Notes: a model not told the origin generated them from the sequence alone. A DNA stretch of 64,000 bases from Oxyruncus cristatus (GCA_013399855.1 VXAY01002371.1:1647337-1711336), one strand, 5' to 3'. Shown: positions 38,801 to 53,800, counted from the first letter of the stretch. Program-made: numbers and translations.

Positions 38801-41800
38801 CTTTTTTAGGACTCCCTGTGTCATTAGGTACTGCCATGAATGGTGAAGCACTGTCTGGTTCCAAATACACAGGTGTGTTCATTCCAAGGTGTGCCGTAAT
38901 TGTCTTACCTTTTCCTGTTCTTTGTTTTAGTGAGCTTCTGCAAGATTTGGAAAACTGTGAAAATGATCCTGTGGCTATAGCAGATTGTTTTGTTTCCAAG
39001 GTAAGTCTGCAGCATGACTCCAGTTTTAGAATTATATGGATGGAGGAAATAGGTTTAATTTATTAGCTTTTGAGACCTAATTCTGATAGCTTATGTGACA
39101 TCAATCAAGAAAAGCCAGCAAATCTATGGAAAGGGAAGGAATTTCTCTTAGTAATTGATAAGGATATGCCTCTGATTTGCATTTCCACAAAAAAATCAAG
39201 AAAAAGGTGTCATTTGAACTGGTGTATCTGAACTGGTGGAGCTGTTAAGAGTTCATTTTTAGTTTTGTTTTGTTTTTTTTTTGTCAACTATTACAGGGGT
39301 TCTTTTATAATGCAGGTGATCAAGTGGTACTCCAGTTATGCCTTGTCAGCTTAAAAACAACTAGAGAATGAAAATTAGTTGCGTTTTTAGAAAAGCCAAT
39401 AATATTAACATACTTGTGACCATGTTGTTTTCTGAGATGCATTTTTCCTGAATCCTGCAGTTGTACCTTTAATTTTCTTTTTAAATGGCTTGGCCCAAAG
39501 TCTAGCCTTAAGATTCAAATCTCATCTCTCTGAAATGCTTTGAATTTTCTGAACATGGATCTGACACCTTTATTCTGTTGGGTAGTACTGAAGCCAAAAA
39601 ATATGGAGAAGGAGAAGTTGCTGGGTGCAGGAGACATACAGGGAAGCAGAGTAGGTGACTTTCATTGTAGGAAACCCAGAGAGCCAGTCAGGGAGAAGAG
39701 GAATGGCTATAATGGGTAGGGCAAAAAGAGATTAAATAATTTGGGCTGCAGATGATTCTGGTTCACTGCAGACTTCACCAGAGAATCTACATAGGCCTTG
39801 AATCTGTAGAGCCCAAATGTGTTAAGAAATAATGCCATCTCCATGGTATTTCTGGAGGAAGAGGAGTGGAGGAGGGGTCATGTTGTCGTTTAAATTTGTA
39901 TAATCTCTATAGATGTGTTTGCCTTTTTGTATTTAAAAACAAAACCAAAAAACCAACACACACATGCACACAAAACCAACAACAACAAAAAAAAAAAACC
40001 ACAAAAAAACCCCCAAAGAAACCAAAATTAATGACCCTGTCATGTTTTACACTTTGTCCTGAACTCAGTTTTGCCAGCATTAAGCATTCAATGTAATAGG
40101 TCTAATTCATGGTTTTAGGGTTAACTAAACACCCTCTCATGGTGGCCTAGTAATTTGTTTGGTACTGTTGTGGCACAAGGGATTTTATCATAACAGAGAG
40201 TGATGATACCAGCTTAGTGCTGCTGTTTCACTGGATCACTTGCTTCAGCTGAGTCTGAGAAACCTGTTATTTATCTAGTAATTGATCTTTTGTAAGCATT
40301 GAGAGACCTTAATCTTGGCACCACTACTACAAAAGCAGGATGTATTTTTGCCCCATTGCAGTGAGGTTTATGGCATGTTGTTATTACCACAGATAGCCTG
40401 GACTGAATTGAAGGAGAGAAAAAATGGAATAGTGCAAAGTCCTGCTTCTGGAACAGAATAACCTGATGTGCACACTGGGTCTGACTGACTTGGAAACAGC
40501 TTAGCAAAAAAGATCTGGGGTCCTGGTGGGCAAGAAACTGTGTGTAAATCAGCAGAGTGCCTGTGTAGTGAAGGCCAACTGGGAGGCCTTCAGGGTATTT
40601 ACAGATAAAATGGTTTGGAGCTGGTAGATCTTTTTGCTGTATTGCTTGCTTATAGCTGGGACCACTGGGACTACTCCTGCTGGGATATGAAACAGAGATG
40701 GTGCGAGTGATAATAGTAAGTCCAGGAAAAAGTTGTGTCCTCATTCAAATTGGCAAACTGAAAGGGCTTGTCTGGTAGACTTTCTGGCCATTAGTTCTAA
40801 AATCCATCTGCATATCATTGCCTGTGCTTTTTGTTCCCTTGTCAAATGCTTTTAGCATTTGTATTATTGGCAGGCAACTGCCTGATGGCTCAGAAATTGC
40901 TAGAGATTGCAGTCTTAACAGGCATTTTTTAGCTTCATCCAGACAAGTGCAAACACTTAAAAGCAAAATCAAACAATACCAAAATACCCCACAGTTCTGA
41001 TTTTGGCCATGAAGATGTCATTACAGCAACTGCTGACTGTCTTAACAGACTCCAGTTGTTCATTCTTGGTTGCTTGTGTCTTCCCAGCACTGAGTAGTGG
41101 AAATAAAACTGCCTTTTTTGGCAGCATGCAGTCCTTCAAGTCTTGCGGGACTTTGGCCATTTATTGTTTGATTGCTTCAAGTGTGTTAGATCTTCACTGT
41201 GATTTAAGTATGGGAATATCACCATGCTGAAGTCATAGCTCACATCCTTAGCTAATGGATGTAGCTCTGCTGGAGCTTCTTGAATGCTTCCAGTGGAGCT
41301 GTGCTTAGGTTATACAAGCTGTGGACATAGTGCCATTTGTTCACCCTACTGATTCAGCTGTAAATACCATAGTTTTGGGGAATTTTAATGTATAATCAAG
41401 TTTTCTCTGTAGGTACCGTGTTTACTTTTTGCACTCTATGAAGCTCAGTAACTGCATAAAATAAAAGTACTCTCTTTCTTAGGGTTCATGTGAAATGACG
41501 CTAAGTTGGTTTGCATGTATAAGAGAACAGTCCTCCCTCTTTGTCCAGAAGACCTGTATTATTCTAGTACGTAAGAGGTCTTGGAGACATTTTGCTGGTA
41601 ACTGTAATTGGAGGCTGATAAAAGGGTTCTAGTGCAAGCTTAGCCATAGCTTAGTTATTCACACAGAAGACTGTTCATAATTTTTTTTGCCAGTTCAGTC
41701 TTTCATTTTCCTAGTAATGATGCCAATGCTCATTAGAAGATCGACTTCAGTATTCTACATGTTTACGTGTAAGTGCGTTAAAAAGGAGAGCTGAATTCTG

Positions 41801-44800
41801 GCATGTTGCTCTTCTCACTCAGCATCCCAGAAATTCAGAATATATCTTTTCTGAAAGACATACTAACCAGCTTAACCAAAGAGAAGGGAGAATTACCCTA
41901 ATCTAGCATCTCATTAGTAAAGAGGACATCCAGGCAATTGGCTTCAGTTTGCACACTGACTCCACTCCTTTTCTTAGTCTCCATTTTCTTCTGAAGTGCC
42001 ATTTATGGCTATAAAAAAACACAGTGCACCAAGAGTTGAGGGAAGATTGGGAATGTACATGGAGGAGATGCACTGTGAATTGATTCCATAGTGGGGACCA
42101 GCTAAGTATAGCTGGGATATGCTTACGCTTGGCTTTGCCTTGAGAATGACTTGCAGTCAGTGCGGATGAGCTCTCGGTTTGAGTCTTCATTTTTTTGCAG
42201 CTTCTACCACAACAGTTTTTGGACCCCAGGTTAAAAATGATCTCTGGAGCAATTCCAGTCTCTGTGCAGAGATCAGTTTTAATCTGGTCTGAAGACAGTT
42301 GATGTGAAAAAAATGGTTTTTAGGCTAAGTTTAAGGATGTCCAAAGGAATACGAATGAGCATAGCTGGTGTTTTCTTGCATCGTGAAAATATTCAGAAAA
42401 ATATTGAATCCATCTTTGTTCTGGTTTTTCTTTTCCTTCTTACTATAGTTTACAGCACTAGCTTTAGGCTGCACAGCTTGTGCCCTGATATGCTCCCAGT
42501 GACATGGTGCTCTCTCTGAGGAATCTGCTGAGAAGTAGAGCAGACCAGCTGGGTGTGTGAACTGAAAGTCCCTTTGACCATGCAGAGGTGCCAGGTACCC
42601 AGGCAGGCACTGGGAGAACAGCCATCCTGAGTAGTGTGGTTTTGTTGGGTCATGGAAGAGCCTCTCTTGGAAGTGGCTCTCTTGGCCACTTTCCCAGTGA
42701 GTTCACTCGAATCCAGCCATGCCTAGGCAAGGTGTATTATGTTGATTCACAAGAGATCTGCAAGTTTGAGTGCATATCAACAATCTTATCCTGGAGGCAG
42801 AATACATGTACTTGACTTTCTCCTAGTGTTATGCTCGCATTGCTCAGTAAAAGTAAATGCTCCCCGATGGTTTTGTGTAATGAAATGAGCTGTGGCGCAC
42901 TGAAGCGAGTACACATGTAACTGCTGTGAGGAATTTGGTGTCATGTCTGTTCAGAAAGCAGGGATGATTGCGAAAACATTCTTAAAGTTTAGAAGCATCG
43001 AGGGCATGAGAAACTACCTTTTTTTTTTTTTTTAATAAAAATTTGTTCCGTTTCATAACTATACTAAAATTCTTTTAAAACAAAAAAAATTAAAAGTAAT
43101 TTTGACCTTGTGTAAAAAAACAAACAAAACCCAAACCAACAACAACAAAAAACAACCAACCAAAAGACAACCAACCAACCAATAAACAAACAAACAAACA
43201 AAAAACATCAAAGAGGGAGAGTGTGAAAAGGCTCCCAGGGATTTCAGACATGCTTTTGATTTTGAGGGGAATGTGCACACAGAACACTCTGTAACCCTGA
43301 AGTGTTTGGCCTTGTTCATTTTGCAGAAAGTACTTTCATTTGTGAAAATTCCTCAGCAGATATTCTTTTCCTTTCTGTTTGAAAAGCAGAATAATCACGT
43401 GACTGTGTTTATGAACAGAATATATATGTAAAAATAAATTGACTCAAAATGTTCTGTACTCTGCTTATGAAGTAGTTCTGTAAATTGCATTATTCTATTA
43501 TCACAGCCATGGGAATATATTATAATTTATACCAAAATCCCCTAAACGTAAACCTTGAATTAATATACGCGTATATAAAATAAATCACAGTTTTTTGCCA
43601 TACTGAATTTCATCCTAATGTTCTCTCTTAAGCACCCTGACTTATTATGTGTGCTAGCTAGTTTGGTAGAGATTGCCGTACAAAATTACACAGCGTAATG
43701 TCTGCAGTGCTCTGAGGTTTGTTAATTCTTCATTTTGAGTGGAGATGGTTTGGAGCTGTGGCTGTGGTTCCAAACGTGGACATGAACAGGCTCACTGTCT
43801 CTGGGTGTGGACATGGGGCGTAAGTACACTGCCATAAAAACCAGCTGCAACAACAAAATTAGTGTGAAAAACCAAGTTAAATTGAATTTGTATCAAGACT
43901 ACATTTTGTTGGTTTCTAAGAGAAGAGCAGTTTAATAAGCTTACAGCCCACCAGTGAGTAAATGGGAATCACAGTCCTATGGGGAAACATTTATTTGAAG
44001 TTTGCTTGAGTTCTTTTTTTCAGAACAGTTATTACTGAAATCCAGTAAGACATACTGAAATGGATTGCAATGACTTGTACGCATGAAGAGTAACATCTTA
44101 TTTTATACAAGGTCCTTATGGATCACTGCTCAGTGGAGAAATGAATGGCATAAACTGCTTTACCCCTGTGAGAGGGATGCAGGACTAGTGCTGTTGGAAT
44201 TGGGGAAGGGCACTGCCTGAGACAGCTCTTTCTGATGAATGGCCAAATGAAAAACAACCAAACCCAAACAATGATAAACAAAAGCCACGGACTGTGTCAG
44301 CCCCCTCCCCAGGCGGTGGTGCTCCTCAGAGCACTGCTGCCTTCTGTGAAGGCAGATGTTTGGTCTTGCCATTCACCAGCAATGACCTCTGGTAGACAGC
44401 CCCTCCTGGAGCACAGCTATTGTGCTGCAGAATGCCAGAGCCCATTCTGAAGATGTTTTGAGTGGAAACTGGGGTCTTATTTACCACTGGAGGATTTCAT
44501 TTTATCAGTCTAGGGCTTAGGAAAGAAAAAATTACTGATTTGGGGGGCACTTTGCCATTCTATGGTGCTTTCTTAGTCTTTAGAACTCCAGCAAGCAGCA
44601 GAAATTGTGTATTATTTGGGATAGAAGTTGACAGGCAGGTGTGGATTTAGAGCACATGGGAGTGTTTCTGGAAACCTGTTCTTGCGTAGAATTAAGTGAT
44701 GATTATTAAGAAAAAAACTTAGGCCAGGGAGGAAAGAAGTGAAGTTCAACCTTTAGCTCTGAGAAGCTTGTCAGCATTGAGTTTGAGCAATTGCGCTGTG

Positions 44801-47800
44801 ACAGGCAAGTGTGGAAACCCACCCAAATCTAGTTCCAACTTGTTTGGATAATAGCTTTCTGCTTTCACATAATTTACTTAAAAAAAAAAAAAATCACTTT
44901 TGTGGCTTCTAATTTCACGCTTAGACTGTGCTCAAATGTGAAGGTATTTATAATTGCTTGAAAATCACGTGCCAAACATAACCTGCAAAACTTATTTCTC
45001 ACAGTAAGTATGCCTGGCACATGGTGTGATTCTTGGGGCCGTCCTATACAGGGCCAGGAGCTGGACTTCAGTGATAGTTGTGAGTCCCTTCCAACTCAGG
45101 GTATCCCATAATTAATTCTATGATAGATGTGAACTTTAACACACAAAAAAAATAGATAAGTGCAAGCCAGCTGTTTGAAGGGGATATGTGTAGTGATGGT
45201 GGTTTTGTTTGGGCTTTATTTTTTGGGTTTTTTTGAGATCCATAGATTTTCATAAGGTACCTTGGAGGCTTTGTTGCAAAGGCACTTGTTTTATCTCTGT
45301 GTAGGTTTCCTTGGCTTTCCTCCAAGTAAAGGAAAAATCTCCCCCTTTCACCCCTACAAATAGTGAAATTAAATTCTGATTGTTTTATGATTATCACAGT
45401 AAAAGCAGAGAATTCATTGATCAGGAACTGGAGGTGTTGTCTTGGCATCATTGTCTTTATCTTGCACATGTTAGCTGCTAGTTTGACAAAATCTCAATAT
45501 ATTCAAAATTTTCCTCCCCACGCAGAGTGAAGATTTCCACATATATACGCAGTACTGCACCAATTACCCAAGGTAGGAATTATGGGTTCCTTTTCTTTAT
45601 TTGTCCTTTGGCCAATTTAAGTAATACAAGTTGCAGCTTATACAAAAACAAAACAGCTCCTCCCCCATCCTAAATTCGAGGAATGGTCAAGGAGTTTACC
45701 TTTTATGTAAAAAAAAGAAAAAAAAATAAAATAATTTTTAAAAAATACTCAACCAAAATTTTGTTTTGACTGTTGTTGTTGTTCATTGCTTTAGCCTTCT
45801 TTAGAAAATGATGGTCTTATTCTGCAATGCTACATATATAATTCCCAGTAAGAGAAAGTGGTTGCAGAAACAGCAGTGATTAGAATAGGAACCTGCTGCC
45901 CTCTTTTACAAGGAAAGAAGAAAACAATTCTTGGCTTTATCTACAAGCTTACTGGGACAGTGTCTTAAAGCTGTGTATTGATGTTTTCAGGTCAGTGGCT
46001 GTGTTGACAGAGTGCATGAGGAACAAGGCGCTGGCCAAGTTCTTCAGAGAACGGCAAGAAGCGCTGCAGCATTCTCTGCCCCTGGGCTCTTATCTCTTGA
46101 AACCTGTCCAACGCATCCTCAAGTACCACCTGCTTTTGCATGTAAGCACACATTAGAAATGTATTTTGTTTAGGGCTTCTGCGTGTTGGAGTTCTTGCCT
46201 CTGGTACAAGGCTTGGTGGTTAGAAAGGTTCTGGGTTTCCTTAAATGCTCTTTAATTTGGGGGTATTTTATTCCCACGTACTGAGACTCTGTCGCTTCTC
46301 ACCATATGCATATATTTGGGATGGGGAATTTATGGTAATTGTTTTAGACACATTGAATCAGTCTGTGCATAACAAATAATTAGCACTTTTTTTGAAAACC
46401 GGTCTGTAATTCTGAAGTTGTTCAGAAAATTCTTGTCATGAGTAAACACTTTTGTGCACAGATTTATTATTCCAATGAAGAACAGCATTTTTCCACTATT
46501 GCGATGTTGGGGGTGGTTGAAAGAAGGACTAAATACATATAAACACCCTGACTGCTAAGAATTTTGTGTAGAGGAATGACTGAGGAAGTGAGAACTCTTT
46601 CCATATTCAGTGAATTGAGTTAAGCAAGTTTCGGAAATTCCTGCTTTATTGTTAATGTTTTCTACATATGTTTCCTATTAGAGAGTCATGTTCTAGTGAA
46701 GTGTAAAGACATTGATCCTTATTTAAAATGTCTGGCACTATTCTGCTCTCCAACTGTAAAGTAGTGCCTAGTGTAATTCCATCAGGGTTTTGTAAGTGTG
46801 TAGATACGTTCTGTGTTTTAAGAATGCCATTAAATACTGTCTGAAAAGATCTCCTGACAGTGTGCTGCACTCTCTTTCTGGGCCTCTCTGTTCACATCAG
46901 CTGCTGCAAGTGTAGTCACTGCTAAACTGACCATAAAGGCTTGACTTCGTCAGTCATCTTGCGTTAATCAAACTGATAGCAACATGCAGTAGTAACAAAG
47001 GAAGGAATGTTGCATTTGAGTGATTGCAATGCAAAGACAAAGTAGTACAGATGGAAATATAATATTGTGTCCAGCTAGAAAAATTCATTTAGGAATAATG
47101 GGCCTTTTTTTTTTTTCTTTTTTTTTTTTTCTGACTCTGTCTTAGGAAATAGAAAACCACCTTGACAAGGACACTGAGGGCTATGATGTGGTGCTAGATG
47201 CCATAGATACCATGCAGAGAGTGGCATGGCATATAAATGACATGAAGAGGAAACATGAACATGCCATCAGGCTCCAGGTGAGTTCCCAAAGACATTTTAT
47301 GGGTGTTTTTGACTGTTTTTGTCGATATATATGCAATTAACATTTTTTAGTTTATCTTTTCTTTTAATCTTTGTCAGTCATAATTTAGACTCCTGTTGAG
47401 CATGCCTGTGGCTGTTTGATCTTGGAAAGCATGGTCATAACTGCTCCAGGAAAATCTCAGACATCTCTACCCTACAAGCAGCATCCTGTAAAGCATTTAT
47501 TTTGCAGTAATATGGAACTTAAGATAACTCTTCTTTCTTCCTTTCCCTCAATTGTACAGCACTGCTGTACAACCCTAGGGCATGGCTTTGTTCAGAAATC
47601 CTGTGGTTTCCGATTTCTCCCCTTTGTGCTGATTAATTTTGTTTTGAGGCATTTCTTGTGCTGATTCTTGTTTAAGCACTTTCCTCTTGGGCTTTTGCAG
47701 ACTCATTATCAGTTGCTTTTGTGAAAAGCATAAGCCTAGGAACATGATACTTTAAAAAACTTTAACTTTGCTTCAAATGAAGAATTTTTGAGGAGAAAAA

Positions 47801-50800
47801 ACAAAAGTTACACGCTGAATAACTTTTGGCATCAAGAGCAAGCTCTTTTGTAGAATTTCTACCAGCGTTCTGGTTTCCAGGTTCTGAGTAAATTGTGATT
47901 TTACACTACATTTTCATCAGAAATATTTATATCGCTCTAAGAAAACTGGGGAGATTTTTTAGTTTACAAAAGGGAGTAATAGTCTTATATAATCTCAGAA
48001 ATCTGTGTCATGTTATTCTTTGTCCATTTTTTTTCTTTTTAACATAAATGAAAATTATTCACCATTTTTTGTGGCTTTGTTTTTTGGGTTTTTTTCCTGG
48101 GGTTTTCAATGTTTGGGTTTTGTTTTGTTGTTGTTTATGTGTAGGGAGAATAGGGTTATATTTGACAATGTCTTGCCTGCAGCAGTGTAACTTTTTTCCA
48201 CACATTGCTGGAAATGCATGTTAATGACTTTTAACTACAATCTGTTATAAATCTGAGTAATTATATATGGCAATAAAGAGGGTTAAGTGCTTTTGGAAAA
48301 AAAAAGATTCTTTTGTTTTTTTTAAATTTGTTGAGCTCAGCTGGCAAATGTGTGGGGTTGTGGAAAATGTTCATATGTACCCTTTAAAAGAAAAAGTAGA
48401 TTCTGTTTCTGCAGCCATAAGGTTAGGTGTTCTGTGGGCTATCACACTGCCATGTGTGTAATGCTGCAGTAACTGTGACAGCAGTTTTTCTGCAAAGTCT
48501 CTCTCAACAGAGGTGGACATGATCTCTGTGCTGTACCCTGACTTATTTACAAGTTTCCTGGAGAGATCTGATAAAATGCAACTTTTTTTCTTTTATGTTT
48601 ACTTTTTCTTTTTTTTTTTCAGTAACAGCCTTGTGTATAGTCCAGATGGGGCTGCTTTAAGGTTTTCTTCCTGTGAATGCTTTAGCCTGCGTTTGTGCTT
48701 CACATGGACTGAGATGTTTTCTTGCTGAAGTCTAGTGTGCTAGACAGCCCAATCTAGGATGAGGAAATCTGTCCCTGCTTCGCTTATCCTGCCAGGTTTA
48801 AAGTCTGACGGATGTTTTTAAAGATTTCTCTAGTTAAAGGTTTAGTCTGCTTTTAGAATTTGGTGTCCCATGCTTCAGTCTTATGTCATTGCCACTGTCA
48901 GAAAACACAAGCAACTCAAGGAAACAAGAATAGCCATTGCTAAGTGATAGCCTTGTGAAGATGTTCTTAGATGTTGTTACAATCTTTTTTTTTTCATTTT
49001 CTTAATTAATAAATAAGGCGAGAATATCTTATCTATATAAACATTAAAATACAAGCAAATCTTCAGATGTTCAGTTGACCAAATCACTTCTGGTCCTTTA
49101 GTCTTCTGAGAATCATCTCTTCAATCTGAACACCTGACACGGAAGTGTCTTCTGTAATGGGTCTACAGGACACGGACATGGCATTATAGTTCGTTCAGTG
49201 GGAGACCACACAACTTCGGGAGGATACCTAGAGTGAGAGGGAAATGTTAAGAGGGATTGGTTGGGGATGTAGAAGGGAGAGGGGAACAGACATGAGAGAG
49301 TGATGACTACATTACAAAAGATTTTCCATCTCTGAGAACACGGGGAGATGAGGTTGCACTCTTTCATTACAGGCTGCTCCAGGGAGCTCAGGGCTTTTTG
49401 CTGGGTCCATGCAGAGGCAGTAAGTAACCAGTACTCAGGGCATGTTTTAGTCTGGGCTTTGCAATGTGTCTCCAAGCACCTGGCTGCAATGTTGCACATA
49501 ACCTAGCAACCTCAGTACTGCTGTGTGGTGACTTTACACTGTTGGATGCTGAACATTATGTAGAAGAGTGGGAATGGCCTTAGCAGATCATTTGGATCTT
49601 TGTTTAAGTAAGATCTCTGATATGAACGTTGGTTGTTCTTTTTTGATCTTTTGCAGGAGATACAGAGTTTGCTCACTAATTGGAAAGGGCCAGACCTCAC
49701 CAGTTATGGGGAGCTGGTGTTAGAAGGAACATTCCGCATTCAGCGAGCTAAAAACGAGCGCACGTTGTTCCTCTTTGACAAGATGCTGCTAATTACAAAA
49801 AAGAGAGATGAAATGTTTGCATACAAAGCTCACATACTGGTATGTCAGAGAGCGGGTGGTAACCTGCTGTCTACAGGTCTCTCCAAAGTCCTCTGTGATT
49901 CACATCATTGCCTCTCTTTGTTACAGTGTGGAAACCTGATGCTTGTTGAAGTAATACCAAAGGAACCACTTAGCTTTAGTGTCTTCCACTACAAAAATCC
50001 CAAGATGCAACATACTGTCCAGGTATGACAGAAACCCCCCCACCCAGCGGGTAACCTGGCTGATGTCCATATGCTATTTCTGACACTGCATAGTGCAGGA
50101 ATGCATTTTTCTCACGGTGCTCAATTTTTCTATCAGGCAAAGTCACAGCAAGATAAGCGCCTTTGGATTCTTCACTTGAAGAGGTTGATTCTAGAAAATC
50201 ATCCTGCTAAAATTCCTGCCAAGGTAAAAAAAAAAAAAACCAACAAAAAAAAAAAACCAACCGACCAAAAAACCCCCCAAACAAAATCATTAACTTAAAG
50301 CAATGTTGTTAGCTGCAAGATGTGTGCAACATGCAGAGTTTAGCCTCCAGAAGGTTAATTAACATTTGTTTCCTTGTATCTTTAAAAGTTCCTTGGAATT
50401 AATTGGACCACTATAATTATCTACAGGGCTTGGTACAGGAGTAGAACTGAACTGGGTGAGCAGCATTTGTCTGCTAAGACATGAGTAACATAACTTCTGT
50501 GTCAGAAAGCTTGACTAGAGGACCATATCTTAGCTTGATACTGCCTGTCTGCAGAACACCAAGACGCATCAATTACAGCATGTGTAGATATTACCAAGCT
50601 AATTTTAATTGTTCTTGGTTAGGTATCATAGCAGTGAAACCATTGGTAGCACACACTTCACTTGACAACTACACACACCCGTCCTGAACCCTCCATCCTT
50701 AGCTGGGACATCTAGGCCCTTTTTGGTGAGATAGCTAGCAAGCTTTATGCCAGAAAAAATGAGGCACTAATGCTGTATTCATAGCTATAATATCTTGGAA

Positions 50801-53800
50801 TAAGGAAATTTGGTCCTTTTATTTATGAAAGAGTTTCAGGTGATGCTTCCCAGTGTGACATATAGCACCTCTCAAAGGAGGTTAAGCCTATTTAGCCCTT
50901 GCCAAGACACAGCAGCCGCTGATTCATGTGGAAACAAGATTTCTTTCACTGCTAGTTTATGGTTGGTTTTTAAGTTTCCCTGACTGTTTTTTCACTGAGT
51001 TTTTTGCTGTAATTGCTAAAAAATGTTACCTGTGACTGATGTATGCACTGTACTGTACTAACTCTCATTTTCAACAGTGCAACAAAAAGAGAATTATGGG
51101 AGAAAAAAGCCCTATCAGTTCCTATTGCTAGTTCTCCTCTTAATTCTTTGTTGACAAAGTCTATTGAGAGTATCTTTATGCAAGTATCCATACTTACAAT
51201 GTAAATAATCGCTGCAACTTATTAGGTTGTAAAAAAACCACAAATTGTAGCTTGATCTCAGTTTTTGTATCAAATTATTTTCTTACTTCTTTTTCAGTTT
51301 CTTTTTTTTAATCTGTGATTATCTGCACATTTTTTTTTATTTTGTTTCTGACGAACTGGTAGTTATGAGGCTTCTCTCTGCCCAGCTTTTGGAGAATTTA
51401 ATAGTAGTCCACGTCTGACACCCAGTGGAAAATTACTGAACTGCACCTGTAGAAGGGCAAGCAGGTTAGATGCGGTATTTCAGTTTAGTTTATTTTCTTA
51501 CTTCTTAGCTGATATGCTTGCTTAAACATCCAGATTTTTTTTTCCTATCAAAATGCAGAAAAATTTTAAGCAATCATCAGACACTTTTTATCCTGTTTTA
51601 GTCTCACTTAAATCAAGTTATGATTCTTTTTTTAATAACTTTACCTCAAGGAAACTCTTGTGGAAGGTTGATAGCATTTTATGTGCCAACAACTTCAGAA
51701 TAAGAAAATAATAAGGACGTTAAACTATTTGATTTTTAGGGAGGAAATGTTCTGTGAATTGCCAAAAAAATGTGGTTCCCAGATATTAGGGCCAGTTTTT
51801 TGCTAATCCCAGCAGGATAGGGAGTCATGCATCTGTGGCTTTAAATTCTGGGCTAGTAAGCTCCTGCCAGCAAAATTCTTCTTCACATATGTAATATGTC
51901 CAACATACAGAAAAAACCAAAAAAATACAAATGAAAAAATAATGCTGCTAACCATATCTATGAGTTCAAAAATAAACTTGCTGTTATTTGCATATAAACT
52001 CACTACTATCTGTAATATGCAACTCAATTTGTCCTGCTACTAACAGGTTAATTTTTTCATTTGTTCATTTGTTCCTTTTTCTCTTCCAGGCCAAGCAGGC
52101 AATTCTTGAAATGGATGCCATACGTAAGTTGGTTCTTTTTCACTTTCATTCTATAAAGTTAATAAAACAGTCTTCAAAAGTTTGGCTTTAGCTGTCGGTT
52201 TCATTTGAGATGGAATAAGATCAGGCTTATTTTCCTCGAATGATGACCTTGCTGGAAAAGGCAAAAGTGGATGCAGGTCCTGTGGCGCTCTGTAGGCATT
52301 GGGCTGATTGGTCTGCAACCAACAAGATGATGAGCAAGGAAGAGGCAAATAAGACCCACTGTAAACAGTGGCCAATCTCTTTTGCTTACTCCTTGCTGAT
52401 TAAGTGTGTGATCTTTCCTGTGCTGTAGTATAAACTCCTTCTGGCTAGTATGCACTTAAGGGCTAGCATTATGCAAACACACTTTGAAGCAGTACATAGC
52501 AATGCTATGACTTCTTCCTGCTGGCAAACCTGCAACTGGGGGATAGAGAGGCTTGTCTTCTAATGTCTGAAGAGTTTACCTGGGTGTGTCCCAAAATCCA
52601 GCACAGGAAAGCACATGTGATACTGCTGTCTATGCTCTGAGCGGAGTCCCTACTGTTGCATCTTCTCCTTTCTGCCTTCACTGGTGCAAAATGCTTCAGC
52701 TCTTCGTAATCCCTGGCAGTGTAGGAGAATGAGAACAGTAGCCCTGGGATATAAATGCTGAGGAAGTCTTGCAGTATAGAAGGCTTGTTATTTATTTACG
52801 TAGTTGTTGTAGAGTTTGTCAGGAAGGCTGTGACTGAGAAACTGGCAAACAAACATGATGGTGGTGGGGTAAATGTTCCTGGGTTAGCCATCTGGAGGCG
52901 GGCACAGCTACATGGGCAAAGCGTTTCCATGGCTGACTGGTTAACAGCTGCCCTACAGCAGCATATCTTGCTTGTTTTGCTTCAGGTTCTGATGAGGTGC
53001 CACTCTATCAGTCATAAAGGGATGATGGTACTGCCTCTAAAGGGACCCAAGGCATGTGGAGTGCCACCCTTGTCACTTTCTTATTCTTTGTGCCTCTGCT
53101 TGTTCCCCAGATCACCCAGGCTTCCACTACAGCCCTGAGGGAGAAATGAAATCATCATACCAGCCTAAGGAAGGCACTGCTCCTCACAGAGTGAGGAGGA
53201 AATCAGGTGAATAAACTCCTTTACCATCCAGATGACAAAAGGAAAAGCACATAGGACTGTTTAGGGGTGGGTGAGGCTGGGCACGTGGAATTGGTGTGCA
53301 GATTTAACATGGCACAGTATCTCTCAGGTATGGGTGAAGCATCTTATTAACTATTTGTTGTTTCTGTGATTTTTTTTTTTAATCCACTCTTTGCCATTAA
53401 TGTAATGAACTTATATTCATAACAGTGGATGCACAAAGAACAGTTGATACTTTCTAATGGATAAAAGAAAGCCAGTCACATTATTTAAATCTGACATTCC
53501 CCTCTCTCTGCAGTAACTTGTCTCAGAAGTGATTCCATCCTGATTATGATAGGCTTGTTATCTTAGTGTAATGTCTGCCTTATGGATAATAGAGATTTGG
53601 GAGACAGTTATGCTGACTTTAGAGGGTGTTTTTCCTTCTAGGTTGAACATATATCCATAACTACAGTTAGTGTCCTCTCAAAGACACTACCAATGTTTTG
53701 TAGACATGCAACTTCATATTGCAGTCACTGTGTTTGTCTCTTTGTCTCCTTAAAGACCTTTCCAATTTGGAGTGTGTAACACTGTGTACTGGGAATGACT

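Larger units (their letters stand above)
39001..45525 (+). other. PLEKHG1 intron after coding exon 3 (6.5 kb)
   Basis: AT-rich intron with A/C-only tracts at 39933-40025 and 43109-43206, a T-run at 43019-43034, an A-run at 44880-44894 and a CR1 tail at 45020-45123. The 157-codon minus-strand ORF at 40271-40744 has no domain that I recognise. Confidence 0.8.

Noticed and set aside
40271..40744. 157-codon minus-strand ORF inside an intron
   Set aside because: No recognisable domain, Ser/Pro/His-rich chance composition, and no promoter or splice context. Length alone is not enough in 64 kb.
45068..45469. 133-codon minus-strand ORF overlapping a CR1 tail
   Set aside because: Part of it is antisense CR1 tail, the rest is intron; no domain.
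52755..53138. 127-codon ORF running into coding exon 11
   Set aside because: It reads exon 11 in a different frame from the conserved PLEKHG1 frame and ignores a good acceptor.
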